From NCBI RefSeq assembly GCF_003100395.1, contig NZ_CP029210.1:1922001-1986000 (forward strand): a stretch of DNA of 64,000 bases, in the 5' to 3' direction. The notes under the pieces were generated by a model. That model was given only the letters and a program-made list of their open reading frames with translations, did not search any database and was not told the DNA's origin. The DNA comes from Aquabacterium olei. GTDB taxonomy: Bacteria; Pseudomonadota; Gammaproteobacteria; Burkholderiales; Burkholderiaceae_C. Position 1 is the stretch's first letter; each line of letters opens with the position of its first letter. Of the stretch, positions 1 through 10,088 are shown piece after piece. The position numbers were made by a program, and so were the translations under genes.

Positions 1-457
1 CCAGCAGCAGCGAGGCTCCGAGCCACTGCCATTGCAGCAACGACAGGCCGTAGATCACGCCGATGAGTGGCAGAGCGGCCAGCACGGGCAGGGCGACCGT
101 CAGCCAGTGGGCCGCCAGCACGCCGGCTACAGTCAGGGTGTTGCCGCCGGGCGCGAGCAGCATCTGCTCCAGCGCCCCATTGGCAGCATCGTCCTGAAAC
201 AGCCGGAGGCTCCCGGCCAGCATGGCGAGCAGCGCAGCCACCCACACCACGGCGGGCGCCAGCGCAGGCAGCGCTTGAGCCGCGGGGGCCAGCACCAGCG
301 GCAGCAGCCAGGCGACCAGGAGGAAGAAGAGCAGGGCGACGCCGCCGTCCACGCGCCGCCGCCACGCCAGGCTCAGACCGCGAGCCAGCGCCAGCGCAAA
401 AGGGGACCGGCTCAGTGTGCGAGACCGGGCCGGGCGGACAAGGACAGTCTGTGCCAT
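1..457 (-). CDS. ccmB: Heme exporter permease CcmB (3' end cut by window edge)
   Basis: Membrane permease of the CcmABCDE system, which releases heme-loaded CcmE for cytochrome c maturation in the periplasm. About 152 N-terminal residues are in the window of roughly 220 in the family. Visible are an Arg-rich N-terminus, several hydrophobic segments (around residues 35-55, 60-75 and 105-140) and the family motif FQDDAANGALEQMLL near residue 80. The ATG at 455-457 lies inside the 3' end of ccmA, giving a 46-base overlap that suggests translational coupling. The frame is open to base 1; the remainder lies outside the window. Identification rests on the motif and the ccmA neighbour. Confidence 0.9.
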   Translation of the reverse strand, partial: MAQTVLVRPARSRTLSRSPFALALARGLSLAWRRRVDGGVALLFFLLVAWLLPLVLAPAAQALPALAPAVVWVAALLAMLAGSLRLFQDDAANGALEQMLLAPGGNTLTVAGVLAAHWLTVALPVLAALPLIGVIYGLSLLQWQWLGASLLL

Positions 458-1050
458 GAAGGGTGATCGGGCCACGATGCCGTATGACAACTGAGCAGGG
501 CGACGCCGCCTGCCTGAAGATGGCGTGCCACGCAGGTCTGGATGCGCTGCTGGGCCTCTGCATCGAGCGCGGCCAGGGGTTCGTCCAGCACCCAGAGCGG
601 TTTGCGGGTCAGCAGAAAGCGAGCGAGCGCCACGCGCCGGCGCTGCCCGCGTGACAGGGCGCGTGTCGGCTGCGCGGCGGCGTGTAGCACGCCCATGCCC
701 TCAAGGGCCTCATCCAGATCGAGGTCGGTCTTGGCCTCTCCGCCCAGGGCCGCCAGCCAGCGCAGGTTCTCTCGGGCACTCAGGTCGTCGTGAAGGCCGT
801 CCTGATGCCCCAGGTAGGCCAGATCCTCGCGCAGTGCCTGCAGAGCAGATCGAAGGGGCGCACCACGCCAGAGGATGGTGCCTGCATAGGCAGGCCGCCA
901 TCCGCAGACTGTCCTCAGCAGGGTCGTCTTGCCGCTGCCGTTGGGGCCCTGCACGAGCGCGGCCTGACCTGCCTTCACGCACAGGCTCAATCCATGAGCC
1001 ACCGTGCGGTCGTTCCTGAACAAGGTCACCTCGTCCAGTTGCAGCATCAA
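412..1050 (-). CDS. ccmA: Heme exporter ATP-binding protein CcmA
   Basis: Cytoplasmic ATPase of the CcmAB(C) ABC complex, using ATP to release holo-CcmE in cytochrome c biogenesis. 212 residues, normal for CcmA. Walker A GPNGSGKT is at 35-42, the ABC signature LSRGQ at 132-136, and Walker B LWVLDE at 152-157. It starts with two Met codons whose ATGA overlaps the napC stop by 4 bases, so it is translated as part of the nap operon. The preceding tetraheme NapC and diheme NapB are c-type cytochromes that need this machinery. Confidence 0.95.
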   Translation of the reverse strand: MMLQLDEVTLFRNDRTVAHGLSLCVKAGQAALVQGPNGSGKTTLLRTVCGWRPAYAGTILWRGAPLRSALQALREDLAYLGHQDGLHDDLSARENLRWLAALGGEAKTDLDLDEALEGMGVLHAAAQPTRALSRGQRRRVALARFLLTRKPLWVLDEPLAALDAEAQQRIQTCVARHLQAGGVALLSCHTASWPDHPSWHRLSLSARPGLAH

Positions 1051-1628
1051 TGCACTCCCTTCATGTCGGGCAGGCGGTGGGCAATGCCCTTGTGGCAGTC
1101 GATGCAGGTCTTCTCGCCATTGGCCAGGTAGGTGGAGTGCGCGTCGGCGGCGCGCTTGCTCTGCCGCGTGAAGTCCATGTAGTCGAACTCATGGCAGTTG
1201 CGGCATTCCAGCGAGTCGTTGGCCTTCATGCGCTTCCATTCGTTTTCTGCGAGCTGGCGGCGCATGGCAGCGAATTTCTCGGGCGTGTCGATGGTGCCGA
1301 ACACCTTGCCCCACACCTCCTTGGAGGCCTGCATCTTGCGGGCCATCTTGTCTGTCCAGTTGTGCGGCACGTGGCAGTCCGAGCACTTGGCGCGCACGCC
1401 GCTGCGGTTGGTGAAGTGGATGGTGCCCTGCAGTTCGGCGTACACATTGCTCCGCATCTCGTGGCAGCCGATGCAGAACTTCTCCGTGTTGGTCAACTCC
1501 AGCGCGGTGTTGAAGCCGCCCCAGAACAGCACCCCCGCCACGAACCCGGCCACCGTGAGCACACCCAGGCTGATGTACCGGCTGGGCCGGCCCAACACGG
1601 TGAAATACCGCCGTATGAGTCTGAACAT
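1047..1628 (-). CDS. napC: Tetraheme quinol dehydrogenase NapC
   Basis: Membrane-anchored tetraheme c-type cytochrome that takes electrons from quinol and passes them to the periplasmic NapAB nitrate reductase. 193 residues. An N-terminal signal anchor spans about 18-39, followed by four CXXCH heme sites: CIGCH 52-56, CSDCH 82-86, CRNCH 142-146, CIDCH 175-179. Length and heme spacing match the NapC/NirT family. It lies 17 bases after napB and overlaps ccmA by 4 bases. No napG/napH is present in the window, so NapC is the apparent quinol link. Confidence 0.96.
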   Translation of the reverse strand: MFRLIRRYFTVLGRPSRYISLGVLTVAGFVAGVLFWGGFNTALELTNTEKFCIGCHEMRSNVYAELQGTIHFTNRSGVRAKCSDCHVPHNWTDKMARKMQASKEVWGKVFGTIDTPEKFAAMRRQLAENEWKRMKANDSLECRNCHEFDYMDFTRQSKRAADAHSTYLANGEKTCIDCHKGIAHRLPDMKGVH

Positions 1629-1645
1629 GCGCGCGCTCCGGTGGC

Positions 1646-2110
1646 TTACTTCCGTGGCCTTGCCGCGCCGGCAGGGGCATTCAGCAAGGTGTCGACGTCA
1701 ATGAAGCGGTTTTCCACCAAGGGGTTCTGCGGCACCTGGGACACGTGGCACTGCAGGCAGAAGTAACGCCGGGGCGACAGCTCGGCCAGGAAATTCCCGT
1801 CGCGGTCCATGTAGTGCGAGGTGCTGATCATGGGCGCCTGGCTCTCCTGCGTCTTGGTGCGCGCATGGCAGAACATGCAGCGGTTGGCATTTTTGTCGAG
1901 CTGGTAGCCCTCGATCTTGTGCGGAATGACCGGCGGCTGCATCGCATAGTTGCGTACCCGCCTGACGTCGCTGTTGTCGGCGTTGGTGAGGGGGGGCGGC
2001 CGGGTGGTCTGCTCGATGGGCGCGCCGCGCATGCGGTCCGTCATGTCGACCGCAATGGCGCCGCCTGCCAGACAGACGCCCAGCAACAAGGCCATGGACA
2101 TGTTCTTCAT
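1646..2110 (-). CDS. napB: Periplasmic nitrate reductase diheme subunit NapB
   Basis: Diheme c-type cytochrome that carries electrons from NapC to the NapA catalytic subunit. 154 residues with a signal peptide at about 1-20 (hydrophobic core [15 protein letters not shown]) and two heme-binding motifs, CMFCH 78-82 and CLQCH 118-122. His 64 and His 99 are placed as possible distal ligands, as expected for bis-His NapB. Met 1 or Met 4 could be the start; the longer form is given. It follows napA by 18 bases in the operon. Confidence 0.95.
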   Translation of the reverse strand: MKNMSMALLLGVCLAGGAIAVDMTDRMRGAPIEQTTRPPPLTNADNSDVRRVRNYAMQPPVIPHKIEGYQLDKNANRCMFCHARTKTQESQAPMISTSHYMDRDGNFLAELSPRRYFCLQCHVSQVPQNPLVENRFIDVDTLLNAPAGAARPRK

Positions 2111-2128
2111 GGTGATGCCTTTCGTGCA

Positions 2129-4633
2129 TTAGGCCCGGTCCGTCACCTTGCGGATGGCGATGGCGCACTTCTTGAAGTCGGTCTGCAGCGAGATCGGGCA
2201 GGTGGCGTCGAGCGTGACCTTGTTGATGAGCTGGCTGGCATCGAACCAGGGCACGAACACCAGGCCGGGCGGCGGCTTGTTGCGCCCCCGGGTCTCCACG
2301 CGTGTGCGCATCGAGCCGCGTCGCGACACCAGTTCGACGATGTCGCCGCGTCGCAGGTTCAAGGCCCGGGCGTCGTCACCATGCATGTAGCAGACCGCGT
2401 TGGGGAAGGCGCGGTAGAGCTCCGGCACGCGTCGCGTCATCGAGCCCGAGTGCCAGTGCTCCAGCACGCGGCCCGTGCACAGCCAGTACGGGTATTGCTT
2501 GTCGGGCTCCTCCGCGGCCGGCTCGTAGGGCAGCGCATACACCACCGCCTTGCCATCCGGGTTGCCATAGAAGCGGACCTCCTCGCCCTTCTTCACGTAC
2601 GGGTCATAACCCTCGCGGTAGCGCCAGCGTGTTTCGCGGCCGTTCACCACCGGCCAGCGCAGGCCCCGCTCGCGGTGGTACACGTCGAACGGCGCAAGAT
2701 CGTGCCCGTGGCCACGCCCGAACTGCGCGTACTCCTCGAACAGGCCCTTCTGCACATAGAAGCCGAAGGCCCTGGCCTCGTCGTTGTCGTACGCCGGGTC
2801 CATGTCCCTCAGCGGGAAAGCGTTGACCGCGCCGTTGCGGAACAGGACGTCGAACATCGTCTTGCCGCGGTACTCGGGCTTCTGGTCGAGCAGCTCGCGC
2901 GGCCACACCTCTTCCATCTTGAAGCGCTTCGAGAACTCCATCAGCTGCCACAGGTCGGAGCGCGACTGCCCCGGCGGCTTCACCAGCTGGTGCCAGAACT
3001 GCGTGCGCCGCTCGGCATTGCCGTACGCCCCTTCCTTTTCCACCCACATCGATGTGGGCAGAACCAGGTCGGCGGCCATGGTGGTCACGGTCGGGTAGGC
3101 GTCCGACACCACGATGAAGTTCGCAGGGTTGCGATAACCCGGCATGGCTTCCTGCATGATGTTCGGCGCGGCCTGCATGTTGTTGTTGACCTGCACCCAA
3201 TAGGCATTGAGCATGCCGTCCTTCAGCATGCGGTTCTGCAGCACGGCGTGGTACCCCGGCTTCTCTGGAATCGTGCCGGGTGGCAGCTTCCAGATCTGTT
3301 CGGCAATGGCGCGGTGTTTGGGGTTGGCCACGATCATGTCCGCGGGCAGGCGATGGCTGAAGGTGCCCACCTCGCGCGCGGTGCCGCATGCGGAGGGCTG
3401 CCCGGTCAATGAGAAGGGCCCGTTACCGGGCGACGAGATCTTGCCCGTCAGCAGGTGCAGGTTGTAGAGCAGGTGGCTGCACCACGTGCCCCGTGTGTGC
3501 TGGTTGAAACCCATGGTGAAGAACGACACCACCTTCACCTTTGGATCGGCATACATCTCGGCCAGGCGCACCAGGCGCTCCTTCGGCACCTGCGACAGCT
3601 TCGCCACGCTCTCGAGGTCGTATGCGCTCACGAATCGGGCGTACTCCTCGAAGCTGGCCGGCCGCGAACCGCCTGCATCCTTCACGTTCTTCGCCTTGCG
3701 CTGCAACGGGTGCTCGGGCCGCAGGCCATAGCCGATGTCCGTGTTGCCGATGACGAAGCGGGTGTGCTTGTTGATGAAATCCTGGTTGAACCGCTTGTTC
3801 TGAATGATGTAGTTGGCGATGTAATTCATGATCGCCAGATCGGTCTGTGGCCTGAACGTCATCGCGATGTCGGCCAGCTCGTAGCAGCGGTGTTCGTACA
3901 CCGACAGCACCGCCACCTTCACGTGCGGTGCAGACAGGCGCCGGTCCGTTAGCCGCGTCCAGAGGATCGGGTGCATCTCGGCCATGTTCGAGCCCCACAG
4001 CACGAAGGCGTCGGTCTGCTCGATGTCGTCGTAACAGCCCATGGGCTCGTCCATGCCGAAGGTGCGCATGAAGCCCGCCACGGCCGAGGCCATGCAGTGC
4101 CGTGCATTCGGGTCGATGTTGTTCGAGCGAAAGCCGGCCTTGAACAGCTTGGCCGCCGCGTAGCCTTCCCAGATCGTCCACTGCCCGGACCCAAACATGC
4201 CGATCCCTGTCGGGCCCTTGTCCTTCAGCGCCTGCTTGAACTTCTCGGCCATGATGTCGAAGGCCTGATCCCAGCTGATGGGCTGGAACTCGCCGTTCTT
4301 GTCATAGCGTCCGTTCGTCATGCGCAGCATGGGCTGCGTCAGGCGGTCTTCCCCATACATGATCTTGGAGAGGAAGTAGCCCTTCACGCAGTTGATGCCC
4401 CGGTTCACCTCGGCGTTGATGTCACCGTGCGTGGCCACCACGCGGCCGTCCTTCACCGCCACGTTCACGCCGCAACCGACGCCGCAGAAGCGGCACGGCG
4501 CCTTCGACCATTTGAGCTGCGTCTTGCTGGCATCGGTCACCACGTTCGCGGCGTCCAGTGTGGCGGGCAGCCCGGCTGCGGTGGCCGCCGTGGCAGCGGC
4601 GGTATTGCGAATGAACTCGCGGCGCGTCGTCAT
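2129..4633 (-). CDS. napA: Periplasmic nitrate reductase catalytic subunit NapA
   Basis: Molybdenum bis-MGD enzyme reducing nitrate to nitrite in the periplasm. 834 residues, typical length. The N-terminus [10 protein letters not shown] followed by an Ala-rich stretch is a twin-arginine signal, consistent with export of the folded cofactor-loaded protein. A [4Fe-4S] site is formed by Cys 47, 50, 54 and 82. The Cys in NARHCMASA (Cys 180) is the expected molybdenum ligand of the Nap group. Its ATG overlaps the napD stop by 4 bases, placing the dedicated chaperone directly upstream. Every key residue I checked is intact. Confidence 0.98.
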   Translation of the reverse strand: MTTRREFIRNTAAATAATAAGLPATLDAANVVTDASKTQLKWSKAPCRFCGVGCGVNVAVKDGRVVATHGDINAEVNRGINCVKGYFLSKIMYGEDRLTQPMLRMTNGRYDKNGEFQPISWDQAFDIMAEKFKQALKDKGPTGIGMFGSGQWTIWEGYAAAKLFKAGFRSNNIDPNARHCMASAVAGFMRTFGMDEPMGCYDDIEQTDAFVLWGSNMAEMHPILWTRLTDRRLSAPHVKVAVLSVYEHRCYELADIAMTFRPQTDLAIMNYIANYIIQNKRFNQDFINKHTRFVIGNTDIGYGLRPEHPLQRKAKNVKDAGGSRPASFEEYARFVSAYDLESVAKLSQVPKERLVRLAEMYADPKVKVVSFFTMGFNQHTRGTWCSHLLYNLHLLTGKISSPGNGPFSLTGQPSACGTAREVGTFSHRLPADMIVANPKHRAIAEQIWKLPPGTIPEKPGYHAVLQNRMLKDGMLNAYWVQVNNNMQAAPNIMQEAMPGYRNPANFIVVSDAYPTVTTMAADLVLPTSMWVEKEGAYGNAERRTQFWHQLVKPPGQSRSDLWQLMEFSKRFKMEEVWPRELLDQKPEYRGKTMFDVLFRNGAVNAFPLRDMDPAYDNDEARAFGFYVQKGLFEEYAQFGRGHGHDLAPFDVYHRERGLRWPVVNGRETRWRYREGYDPYVKKGEEVRFYGNPDGKAVVYALPYEPAAEEPDKQYPYWLCTGRVLEHWHSGSMTRRVPELYRAFPNAVCYMHGDDARALNLRRGDIVELVSRRGSMRTRVETRGRNKPPPGLVFVPWFDASQLINKVTLDATCPISLQTDFKKCAIAIRKVTDRA

Positions 4634-4920
4634 GGGCCCATCTCCTCATTCATGGCGTCAGCCGGTTCCGCGTGCTGGTAGACCAGCGCCACGTTCAACA
4701 CCCCTTCGATGCCGCGCACCTGGTCCAACAGGTCCATCACGGCGCCGGCAGACGGGGCTTCCACCACGGCCACCACGCGCCCTTCGGGCGAGAACTGCGC
4801 AACGTCCATGCCCTCCAGTGCATCCATGGCGCTGCAGGCGGCCACGGTGTGAGGCTGGCGTGTGTGCACGATCACACCGGCAATGTGGATCTCATCCACG
4901 GCCTGGGTCTTGCGGGTCAT
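4630..4920 (-). CDS. napD: NapA signal-peptide chaperone NapD
   Basis: Small cytoplasmic chaperone that binds the NapA Tat signal and delays export until cofactor insertion. The chosen ATG at 4920 gives 96 residues, the usual NapD size. The frame stays open further upstream to 5256, but that extension would cover all of napE and is rejected. The core [13 protein letters not shown], then an acidic/Val-rich ferredoxin-like alternation, matches NapD. It overlaps napE by 4 bases and napA by 4 bases, so the three genes are translationally coupled. Confidence 0.93.
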   Translation of the reverse strand: MTRKTQAVDEIHIAGVIVHTRQPHTVAACSAMDALEGMDVAQFSPEGRVVAVVEAPSAGAVMDLLDQVRGIEGVLNVALVYQHAEPADAMNEEMGP

Positions 4921-5084
4921 CCTGGCAAGTCCCCGGTGATCAGCTGATAGATCCAGACGGCGAAGCCCCATCCCGCCACCACCCCGATGGTCACCACGGG
5001 CGCCATCACAGCAGTGAGGAACAGGAAGGAACGCCACTCCTCCTGCTTGGTCGAGGGGGGGGCCGGGTCGGATGTGTCGTCCAC
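4917..5084 (-). CDS. napE: Periplasmic nitrate reductase small membrane protein NapE
   Basis: One-TM protein found at the head of napEDABC operons; its role is unclear. I place the start at GTG 5082-5084 rather than at the longer frame reaching 5162. AAGGAG at 5091-5096 sits 6 bases upstream of this GTG, and the resulting 55 residues match the 50-60 residue family. Residues 1-18 are acidic/polar with the KQEEWRSF motif, followed by a single hydrophobic helix (about 20-50). It is the first gene of the operon, transcribed away from the 2H phosphoesterase. No clear FNR or NarL site was found upstream. Confidence 0.85.
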   Translation of the reverse strand: MDDTSDPAPPSTKQEEWRSFLFLTAVMAPVVTIGVVAGWGFAVWIYQLITGDLPG

Positions 5085-5257
5085 ACGCGTCTCCTTGGCG
5101 ACAAGGTTGTTCTTCGATGGAACGGGTACTGCGGGGACTGCCGGTCTGCGTTGGGGGACCAACGTCTTTTTGAAGTGATCCTAAGAAAATGACGGCGGCA
5201 TGGTTATGTGTTTTACAACTCGGGCCAGCGGCCCCGCTTGGGCAAACAAGGGGCAAA

Positions 5258-5899
5258 ATGCAGGCCCGGAGTGTTGGGCAGGAGAGCGTGGCGGTGTCAG
5301 GACAACTTTCGCTGGACGGGTTCGCTGCGGCCGACCCGCAGCCCTACAGCCTCTTCTTCGCGCTGATGCCCGATGCCGCCGCCGCAGGCCGGGCAGCAGA
5401 AGTTGCTGCCCAGGTAGCGCGCGACCAGGGTGTCTCGGTCAAGACCGAGCGCACGGCGCGCTTCCATGTCACCCTGTTCCATGTCGGGCACTTCGCCGGT
5501 GACGTTCCTGCTGGCACGCTGGCCATCGCGCGTTCGGTCGCGGCCGGGGTGTCCGCCCCGTGTTTGGATGTCAGCTTTACCCACGTCGGCAGCTTTACCG
5601 GCAGACCGGGCAACCTGCCCATCGTGCTGCTCGGGGGCAACGCAGAGCCAGCCCTGATGGGCTTCCAGGCCTCCCTGCAAGACCGCCTGCTGCGTGCCGG
5701 GCTCACGGCGGGCGTGCTGCACAAGACCTTCAATCCCCACCTCACGCTGTTCTATGGACGCCAGCCTCTCGAAGAGCGGGCCATCACGCCCATCCACTGG
5801 CGTGCCGATTCGTTCGTGCTGCTGCGCAGCGTGATCGGGCAAGGCCGCTACATCGAAGAAGGGCGCTGGCCGCTCCAGGCTTCCACCACCTCATCCTGA
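5258..5899 (+). CDS. 2'-5' RNA ligase / RNA 2',3'-cyclic phosphodiesterase family (2H superfamily)
   Basis: Predicted 2H-family enzyme acting on 2',3'-cyclic phosphate or 2'-5' linked RNA ends in the cytoplasm. The two defining motifs are visible: FHVTLFHVG and, about 100 residues later, NPHLTLFYG (HxTx pairs). Start choice is uncertain. ATG 5258 has AAGGGG 4 bases upstream; GTG 5294 has AGGAG at 5280-5284 and would make a shorter protein. The frame extends back to 5189. It runs divergently from napE and ends 6 bases before tadA, so the two may be co-transcribed. Natural substrate unknown; thpR/ligT are the family names. Confidence 0.85.
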   Translation: MQARSVGQESVAVSGQLSLDGFAAADPQPYSLFFALMPDAAAAGRAAEVAAQVARDQGVSVKTERTARFHVTLFHVGHFAGDVPAGTLAIARSVAAGVSAPCLDVSFTHVGSFTGRPGNLPIVLLGGNAEPALMGFQASLQDRLLRAGLTAGVLHKTFNPHLTLFYGRQPLEERAITPIHWRADSFVLLRSVIGQGRYIEEGRWPLQASTTSS

Positions 5900-6514
<615 letters not shown>

Positions 6515-6540
6515 CACCTCTGCGCGCCGAGCCGACAGGC

Positions 6541-7002
6541 TCACCGCTTGAGCTGCCGGCGCCCCTTGGGCCAGGCAGTGGGTTTGGGCGCCATGCCCAG
6601 CGCGGCGCGCGCCAGGGTGTCGGCCTCCTGATTGCGGTGCCGGGGCACCCAGCCCAACGTGTGCGAGGTGAAGGTGCCGAGCAGCGTGCGGGCTTGAGCC
6701 AGCAATGGCTGCAGCCGCACCGGATCGGGCGGGGCCTGCGCCCCCAGCTGCTTTGCGATCAGGTCGCTGTCGGTGTGGACGGCCAACGCCTGTGCCCCCA
6801 GGCTGCGCGCCAGCAGCAGACCGGCCACCAGCGCCTGCACTTCCGCCTCGTTGTTGCACCCGGCGTCGGCGAGCTTTTCCGACACGGTGTGGCGCGTGCC
6901 ATCGGGTGCAACCAGCACCGCCCCGATGCCCATGCGCCCGGGGTTGGGCACCGCGCTGCCATCACAGTGCAGGCGCCAGGGCAGGGCCTCGCGATCAACC
7001 AC
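6541..7002 (-). CDS. RNase H-like protein (reverse-transcriptase-like RNase HI family)
   Basis: Predicted ribonuclease H fold enzyme for RNA in RNA/DNA hybrids. The catalytic set appears complete: Asp in HCDGSAVPNPG, Glu in NNEAEVQAL, Asp in HTDSDLIAK, and Asp in RNQEADTLA. I start at GTG 7002, which has GGAGA 6-9 bases upstream and overlaps the end of the DUF72 gene by 8 bases; ATG 7020 is the alternative. At about 153 residues it matches the short RNase HI class lacking a hybrid-binding domain. The basic C-terminus (PKGRRQLKR) could aid nucleic acid binding. Confidence 0.85.
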   Translation of the reverse strand: MVDREALPWRLHCDGSAVPNPGRMGIGAVLVAPDGTRHTVSEKLADAGCNNEAEVQALVAGLLLARSLGAQALAVHTDSDLIAKQLGAQAPPDPVRLQPLLAQARTLLGTFTSHTLGWVPRHRNQEADTLARAALGMAPKPTAWPKGRRQLKR

Positions 7003-8071
7003 GCTCGCTCTCCGTGGCATCGCCTGCAGGCTGGCAGACCGCGTCCGCCAGCGCGGCAACAGAAAGCGGCGCGCAGCCTTCGGCCTTGTTGCTGATCGAG
7101 ACATAGGCCGGCAGACCGGCCCCGGTCGTGGCGCGAATCACGCGCGCCAGCGTGGCCCGCGTGTCCGGGTCGGCATCCTGAATGTGATCGAAAGGCACAT
7201 ACAGATCGCGCGCCGCCTCGTAGCCATAGGCCCCATGTCGGCGGTGCAGATTCCAGCGGCACACCAGCGGCGAGGGCCAAAGCGCCCGCAACAGAGGCAG
7301 CTGTGCGTCGATCGCCGGCATGCGCGCGTGCAGCCCCAGGCAGTAAGCCGCGCTCGCGGCTTTCAGCACCTCGGCCAGCTCCCGCGTGACCAGGCTGGCG
7401 TCTCGCACCTCCACGGCCACCACGCCGTCTGGCGCAATGGGCTTCAACGAGGGCAGGGCGCACAGCAGGCGAGCCAGGCGGTCCAGCAACTGCTGTGGCT
7501 GCCGCAGCCACTCGCGCGGCAGCGGGCTCAGCTGAAACACCAGCGCGCCGATCTTGTGCCGCAGGCCCTCCAGCGCCGGGCGGATGAACTCGCGCTCGGC
7601 CACCTCCGGATCCAGGAACAGCGGGTTGTGACCACGCGAATGACCATGCTCGTCGCGCACCAGCGCGTCGCTCACCGAGGCCGGCGCCTTGACGATGAAG
7701 CGGAAGCCATCCGGCACCTGCGCGGCGTACTCTGCAAACTGTGAGGCCGTCAGCGCCTTGTACAGATTGCGGTCGACGCTCACCGTGCGCATCAGCGGGT
7801 GCTGGCTGTAGGCGCTCAGGCCGTGCCGCGACAGCACCCGTTCGCTCAGGTCGCTGGCCCAGATGTGGCCGGTCCAGCCCGGGTAGGTCCATGACGACGT
7901 GCCCAGGTGCGCCAGCCGTGGAACCCGCTGCGCCAGCGCCCGCAGTTCGTCTGGCACGTCGGCCAGTCGAACAGGCAGGGCCTTCACCCGGGAGGAGGGC
8001 GCTTCTGCGGGCCCGGCGGCCGTGGCAGCGGGCTCGGTCGCCGGTATCGCGCCGAAGAGATCGTCCTGCAT
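6995..8071 (-). CDS. DUF72 family protein (YecE-like)
   Basis: Conserved TIM-barrel-like protein of unknown function (DUF72). Recognised by the N-terminal block LGTSSWTYPGW, the middle block FRFIVKAPASVSD, then EFIRPAL and the region around LVCRWNLHRRHGAYGYE. ATG 8071 (MQDDLFGAIP) is preferred over an upstream TTG at 8089. The first 50 residues are Ala/Pro-rich and may be a linker. Its 3' end overlaps the RNase H-like start. No catalytic residue can be assigned from sequence alone. Confidence 0.85.
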   Translation of the reverse strand: MQDDLFGAIPATEPAATAAGPAEAPSSRVKALPVRLADVPDELRALAQRVPRLAHLGTSSWTYPGWTGHIWASDLSERVLSRHGLSAYSQHPLMRTVSVDRNLYKALTASQFAEYAAQVPDGFRFIVKAPASVSDALVRDEHGHSRGHNPLFLDPEVAEREFIRPALEGLRHKIGALVFQLSPLPREWLRQPQQLLDRLARLLCALPSLKPIAPDGVVAVEVRDASLVTRELAEVLKAASAAYCLGLHARMPAIDAQLPLLRALWPSPLVCRWNLHRRHGAYGYEAARDLYVPFDHIQDADPDTRATLARVIRATTGAGLPAYVSISNKAEGCAPLSVAALADAVCQPAGDATESERG

Positions 8072-8091
8072 CGGCCCCGAGCGTAGCAAAC

Positions 8092-8117
8092 AAAAAGGGA
8101 GCCACCTGGGCTCCCTT
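8092..8117 (-). terminator. Rho-independent terminator after the ETF-QO gene
   Basis: Inverted repeat AAGGGAGCC / GGCTCCCTT (9-bp stem, 8095-8103 with 8109-8117, loop of 5). Read on the minus strand it is followed by TTTTTG, 36 bases past the ETF-QO stop. It sits between the ETF-QO and DUF72 genes, so it should separate the two transcripts. Confidence 0.85.
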
Positions 8118-8152
8118 CGTTCAGGCCGACCCTGAAGGTCGTTCAGCGCAGC

Positions 8153-9838
8153 TTACATGCCGGCATAGTTGGGGCCGCCGCCACCTTCCGGGGTGATCCA
8201 GACGATGTTCTGCGTCGGATCCTTGATGTCGCAGGTCTTGCAGTGCACGCAGTTCTGCGCGTTGATCTGCAGGCGGTCGGTGTTGTCGTCGTTCTTCACG
8301 AACTCGTACACGCCCGCCGGGCAGTAGCGCGACTCCGGGCCCGCGTACTTGGCCAGGTTGGTCTGCACCGGCACCGTCGCGTTCTTCAGCGTCAGGTGCG
8401 CCGGTTGGTGCTCGTTGTGGTTCGTGTTCGAGACGAACACCGAGCTCAGGCGGTCGAAGGTGATCTTGCCGTCCGGCTTCGGATAGTCGATCTTGGCGCA
8501 CTCGGCCGCCGGCTTCAGGCGGGTGTGGTCGGCCTCGGTGCGGTGGATGGTCCACGGTGCGACCTTGATGCCCAGCTTGGGCAGCAGCCACTGCTCGATG
8601 CCGGTCATCAGCATGCCCACGTACATGCCCTTCTTGAACCACTGCTTGAAGTTCTTCGAGCTGTCGAGCTCTTCCTTGAGCCAGCTGGTTTCGAACGAGG
8701 CCGGGTAGGCGCTCAGTTCGTCGTGCTGGCGGCCGGCGTTCAGCGCATCGAAGATGGCTTCGGCGCACAGCATGCCGGTCTTCATGGCGGCGTGCGAGCC
8801 CTTGATGCGTGCGGCGTTCAGGAAGCCGGCGTCACAGCCGACCAGCGCGCCGCCCGGGAACACGAACTTCGGCAGCGACAGGATGCCGCCAGCCGTGATG
8901 GCGCGGGCGCCGTAGCTCAGGCGCTTGCCGCCTTCCAGGTACTGCTTGATGCTGGGGTGGGTCTTCCAGCGCTGCATTTCTTCGAACGGGCTCAGCCAGG
9001 GGTTCTGGTAGTCCAGGCCCGTCACGAAGCCCAGCGTGACCTTGTTGTCTTCCAGGTGGTACAGGAAGCCGCCACCATAGGTCTGGGTGTCCATCGGCCA
9101 GCCGGCGGTGTGCACCACCAGGCCGGGCTTGGCCTTGGCCGGGTCGATCTCCCACAGCTCCTTGATGCCGATGGCGTAGCTCTGCGGGTCCTTGCCTTCG
9201 TCGAGCTTGTACTTGGCGATCAGCTGCTTGCCCAGGTGGCCGCGCGCACCTTCGGCAAAGATGGTGTACTTGCCGTGCAGTTCCATGCCCAGCTGGAAGT
9301 CGCCCGTGGGCTCGCCCGACTTGTCGATGCCGAGGTTGCCAGTGGCAATGCCCTTGACCGAGCCGTCGTCGTTGTAGAGCACTTCAGCGGCCGCGAAGCC
9401 GGGGAAGATTTCCACGCCCAGGGCCTCGGCCTGCTGGCCCAGCCAGCGTACCACGTTGCCCAGGCTGATGACGTAGTTGCCGTGGTTGTGGAAGTTGTTG
9501 GGGATCAGCGCCTGCGGGGTGGCGGTGGCGCCGGTTTCGCTCAGCACCAGCACCTCGTCGGCCGTGACCGGCTGGTTCAGCGGTGCGCCCAGCTCCTTCC
9601 AGTTCGGGAACAGCTCGTTCATCGAGATCGGGTCCATCACGGCACCCGACAGGATGTGCGCGCCCGGCTCGGAGCCCTTCTCCAGCACGACGACGGAGAT
9701 CTCCTTGCCGGCCTTCTCGGCCAGTTGCTTGAGCTTGATCGCCGTCGACAGACCAGCCGGGCCGGCTCCGACGATCACGACGTCGTATTCCATCGACTCG
9801 CGGGGGCCGAACTGCTCAAGGATTTCCTGGGGCGTCAT
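8153..9838 (-). CDS. Electron transfer flavoprotein-ubiquinone oxidoreductase
   Basis: Membrane-associated FAD/[4Fe-4S] enzyme that moves electrons from ETF (fed by acyl-CoA and amino-acid dehydrogenases) to ubiquinone. 561 residues from ATG 9838, chosen because GAAGGA lies 7 bases upstream; the frame extends 45 bases further. An FAD-binding motif VGAGPAGLS occurs near residue 22. The C-terminal cluster cysteines are in YCPAG and NCVHCKTC, as in the mammalian enzyme. It is divergent from the SDR gene, with a candidate operator between them. Neighbouring acyl-metabolism genes fit fatty or branched-chain acid oxidation. Confidence 0.95.
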   Translation of the reverse strand: MTPQEILEQFGPRESMEYDVVIVGAGPAGLSTAIKLKQLAEKAGKEISVVVLEKGSEPGAHILSGAVMDPISMNELFPNWKELGAPLNQPVTADEVLVLSETGATATPQALIPNNFHNHGNYVISLGNVVRWLGQQAEALGVEIFPGFAAAEVLYNDDGSVKGIATGNLGIDKSGEPTGDFQLGMELHGKYTIFAEGARGHLGKQLIAKYKLDEGKDPQSYAIGIKELWEIDPAKAKPGLVVHTAGWPMDTQTYGGGFLYHLEDNKVTLGFVTGLDYQNPWLSPFEEMQRWKTHPSIKQYLEGGKRLSYGARAITAGGILSLPKFVFPGGALVGCDAGFLNAARIKGSHAAMKTGMLCAEAIFDALNAGRQHDELSAYPASFETSWLKEELDSSKNFKQWFKKGMYVGMLMTGIEQWLLPKLGIKVAPWTIHRTEADHTRLKPAAECAKIDYPKPDGKITFDRLSSVFVSNTNHNEHQPAHLTLKNATVPVQTNLAKYAGPESRYCPAGVYEFVKNDDNTDRLQINAQNCVHCKTCDIKDPTQNIVWITPEGGGGPNYAGM

Positions 9839-9949
9839 CGTTGTTCCTTCTCTCGGGACGTCTGTAAGTGGGGCTCGGGGCAACCCGCGATTCTAGTGAC
9901 ACTGGGCAAGGTGACACCGCATCGGCGGACGCCGCGTATTCTGGCAGAA

Positions 9950-9969
9950 AAAAGCACGATCGTTCGATT
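9950..9969. promoter_or_regulatory. Candidate operator between the ETF-QO and SDR genes
   Basis: Imperfect palindrome centred on ACGATCGT (9956-9963, perfect 8 bp); arms extended to 20 bases match at 7 of 10 positions per half. It lies in the 250-base divergent region, about 110 bases upstream of the ETF-QO start and 120 upstream of the SDR start. The form resembles a TetR-type site, but no regulator gene is adjacent and I cannot name one. Confidence 0.35.
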
Positions 9970-10088
9970 CAATTCTAGCGGTGCAGCGCCCGACGCAACG
10001 CAAGGTGGCACGGCGGTTTTCGCGTGCTAAGTTCGGTGCTTGTCAGACACCATGTGCCGCGCACAGCAGCGGCCTCGAGGAGCCACGC

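Noticed and set aside
5085..5257. FNR box (TTGAT-N4-ATCAA) or NarL heptamers upstream of napE
   Set aside because: Only partial look-alikes such as TTGAAGTGATC and TACCCGT; neither meets the consensus.
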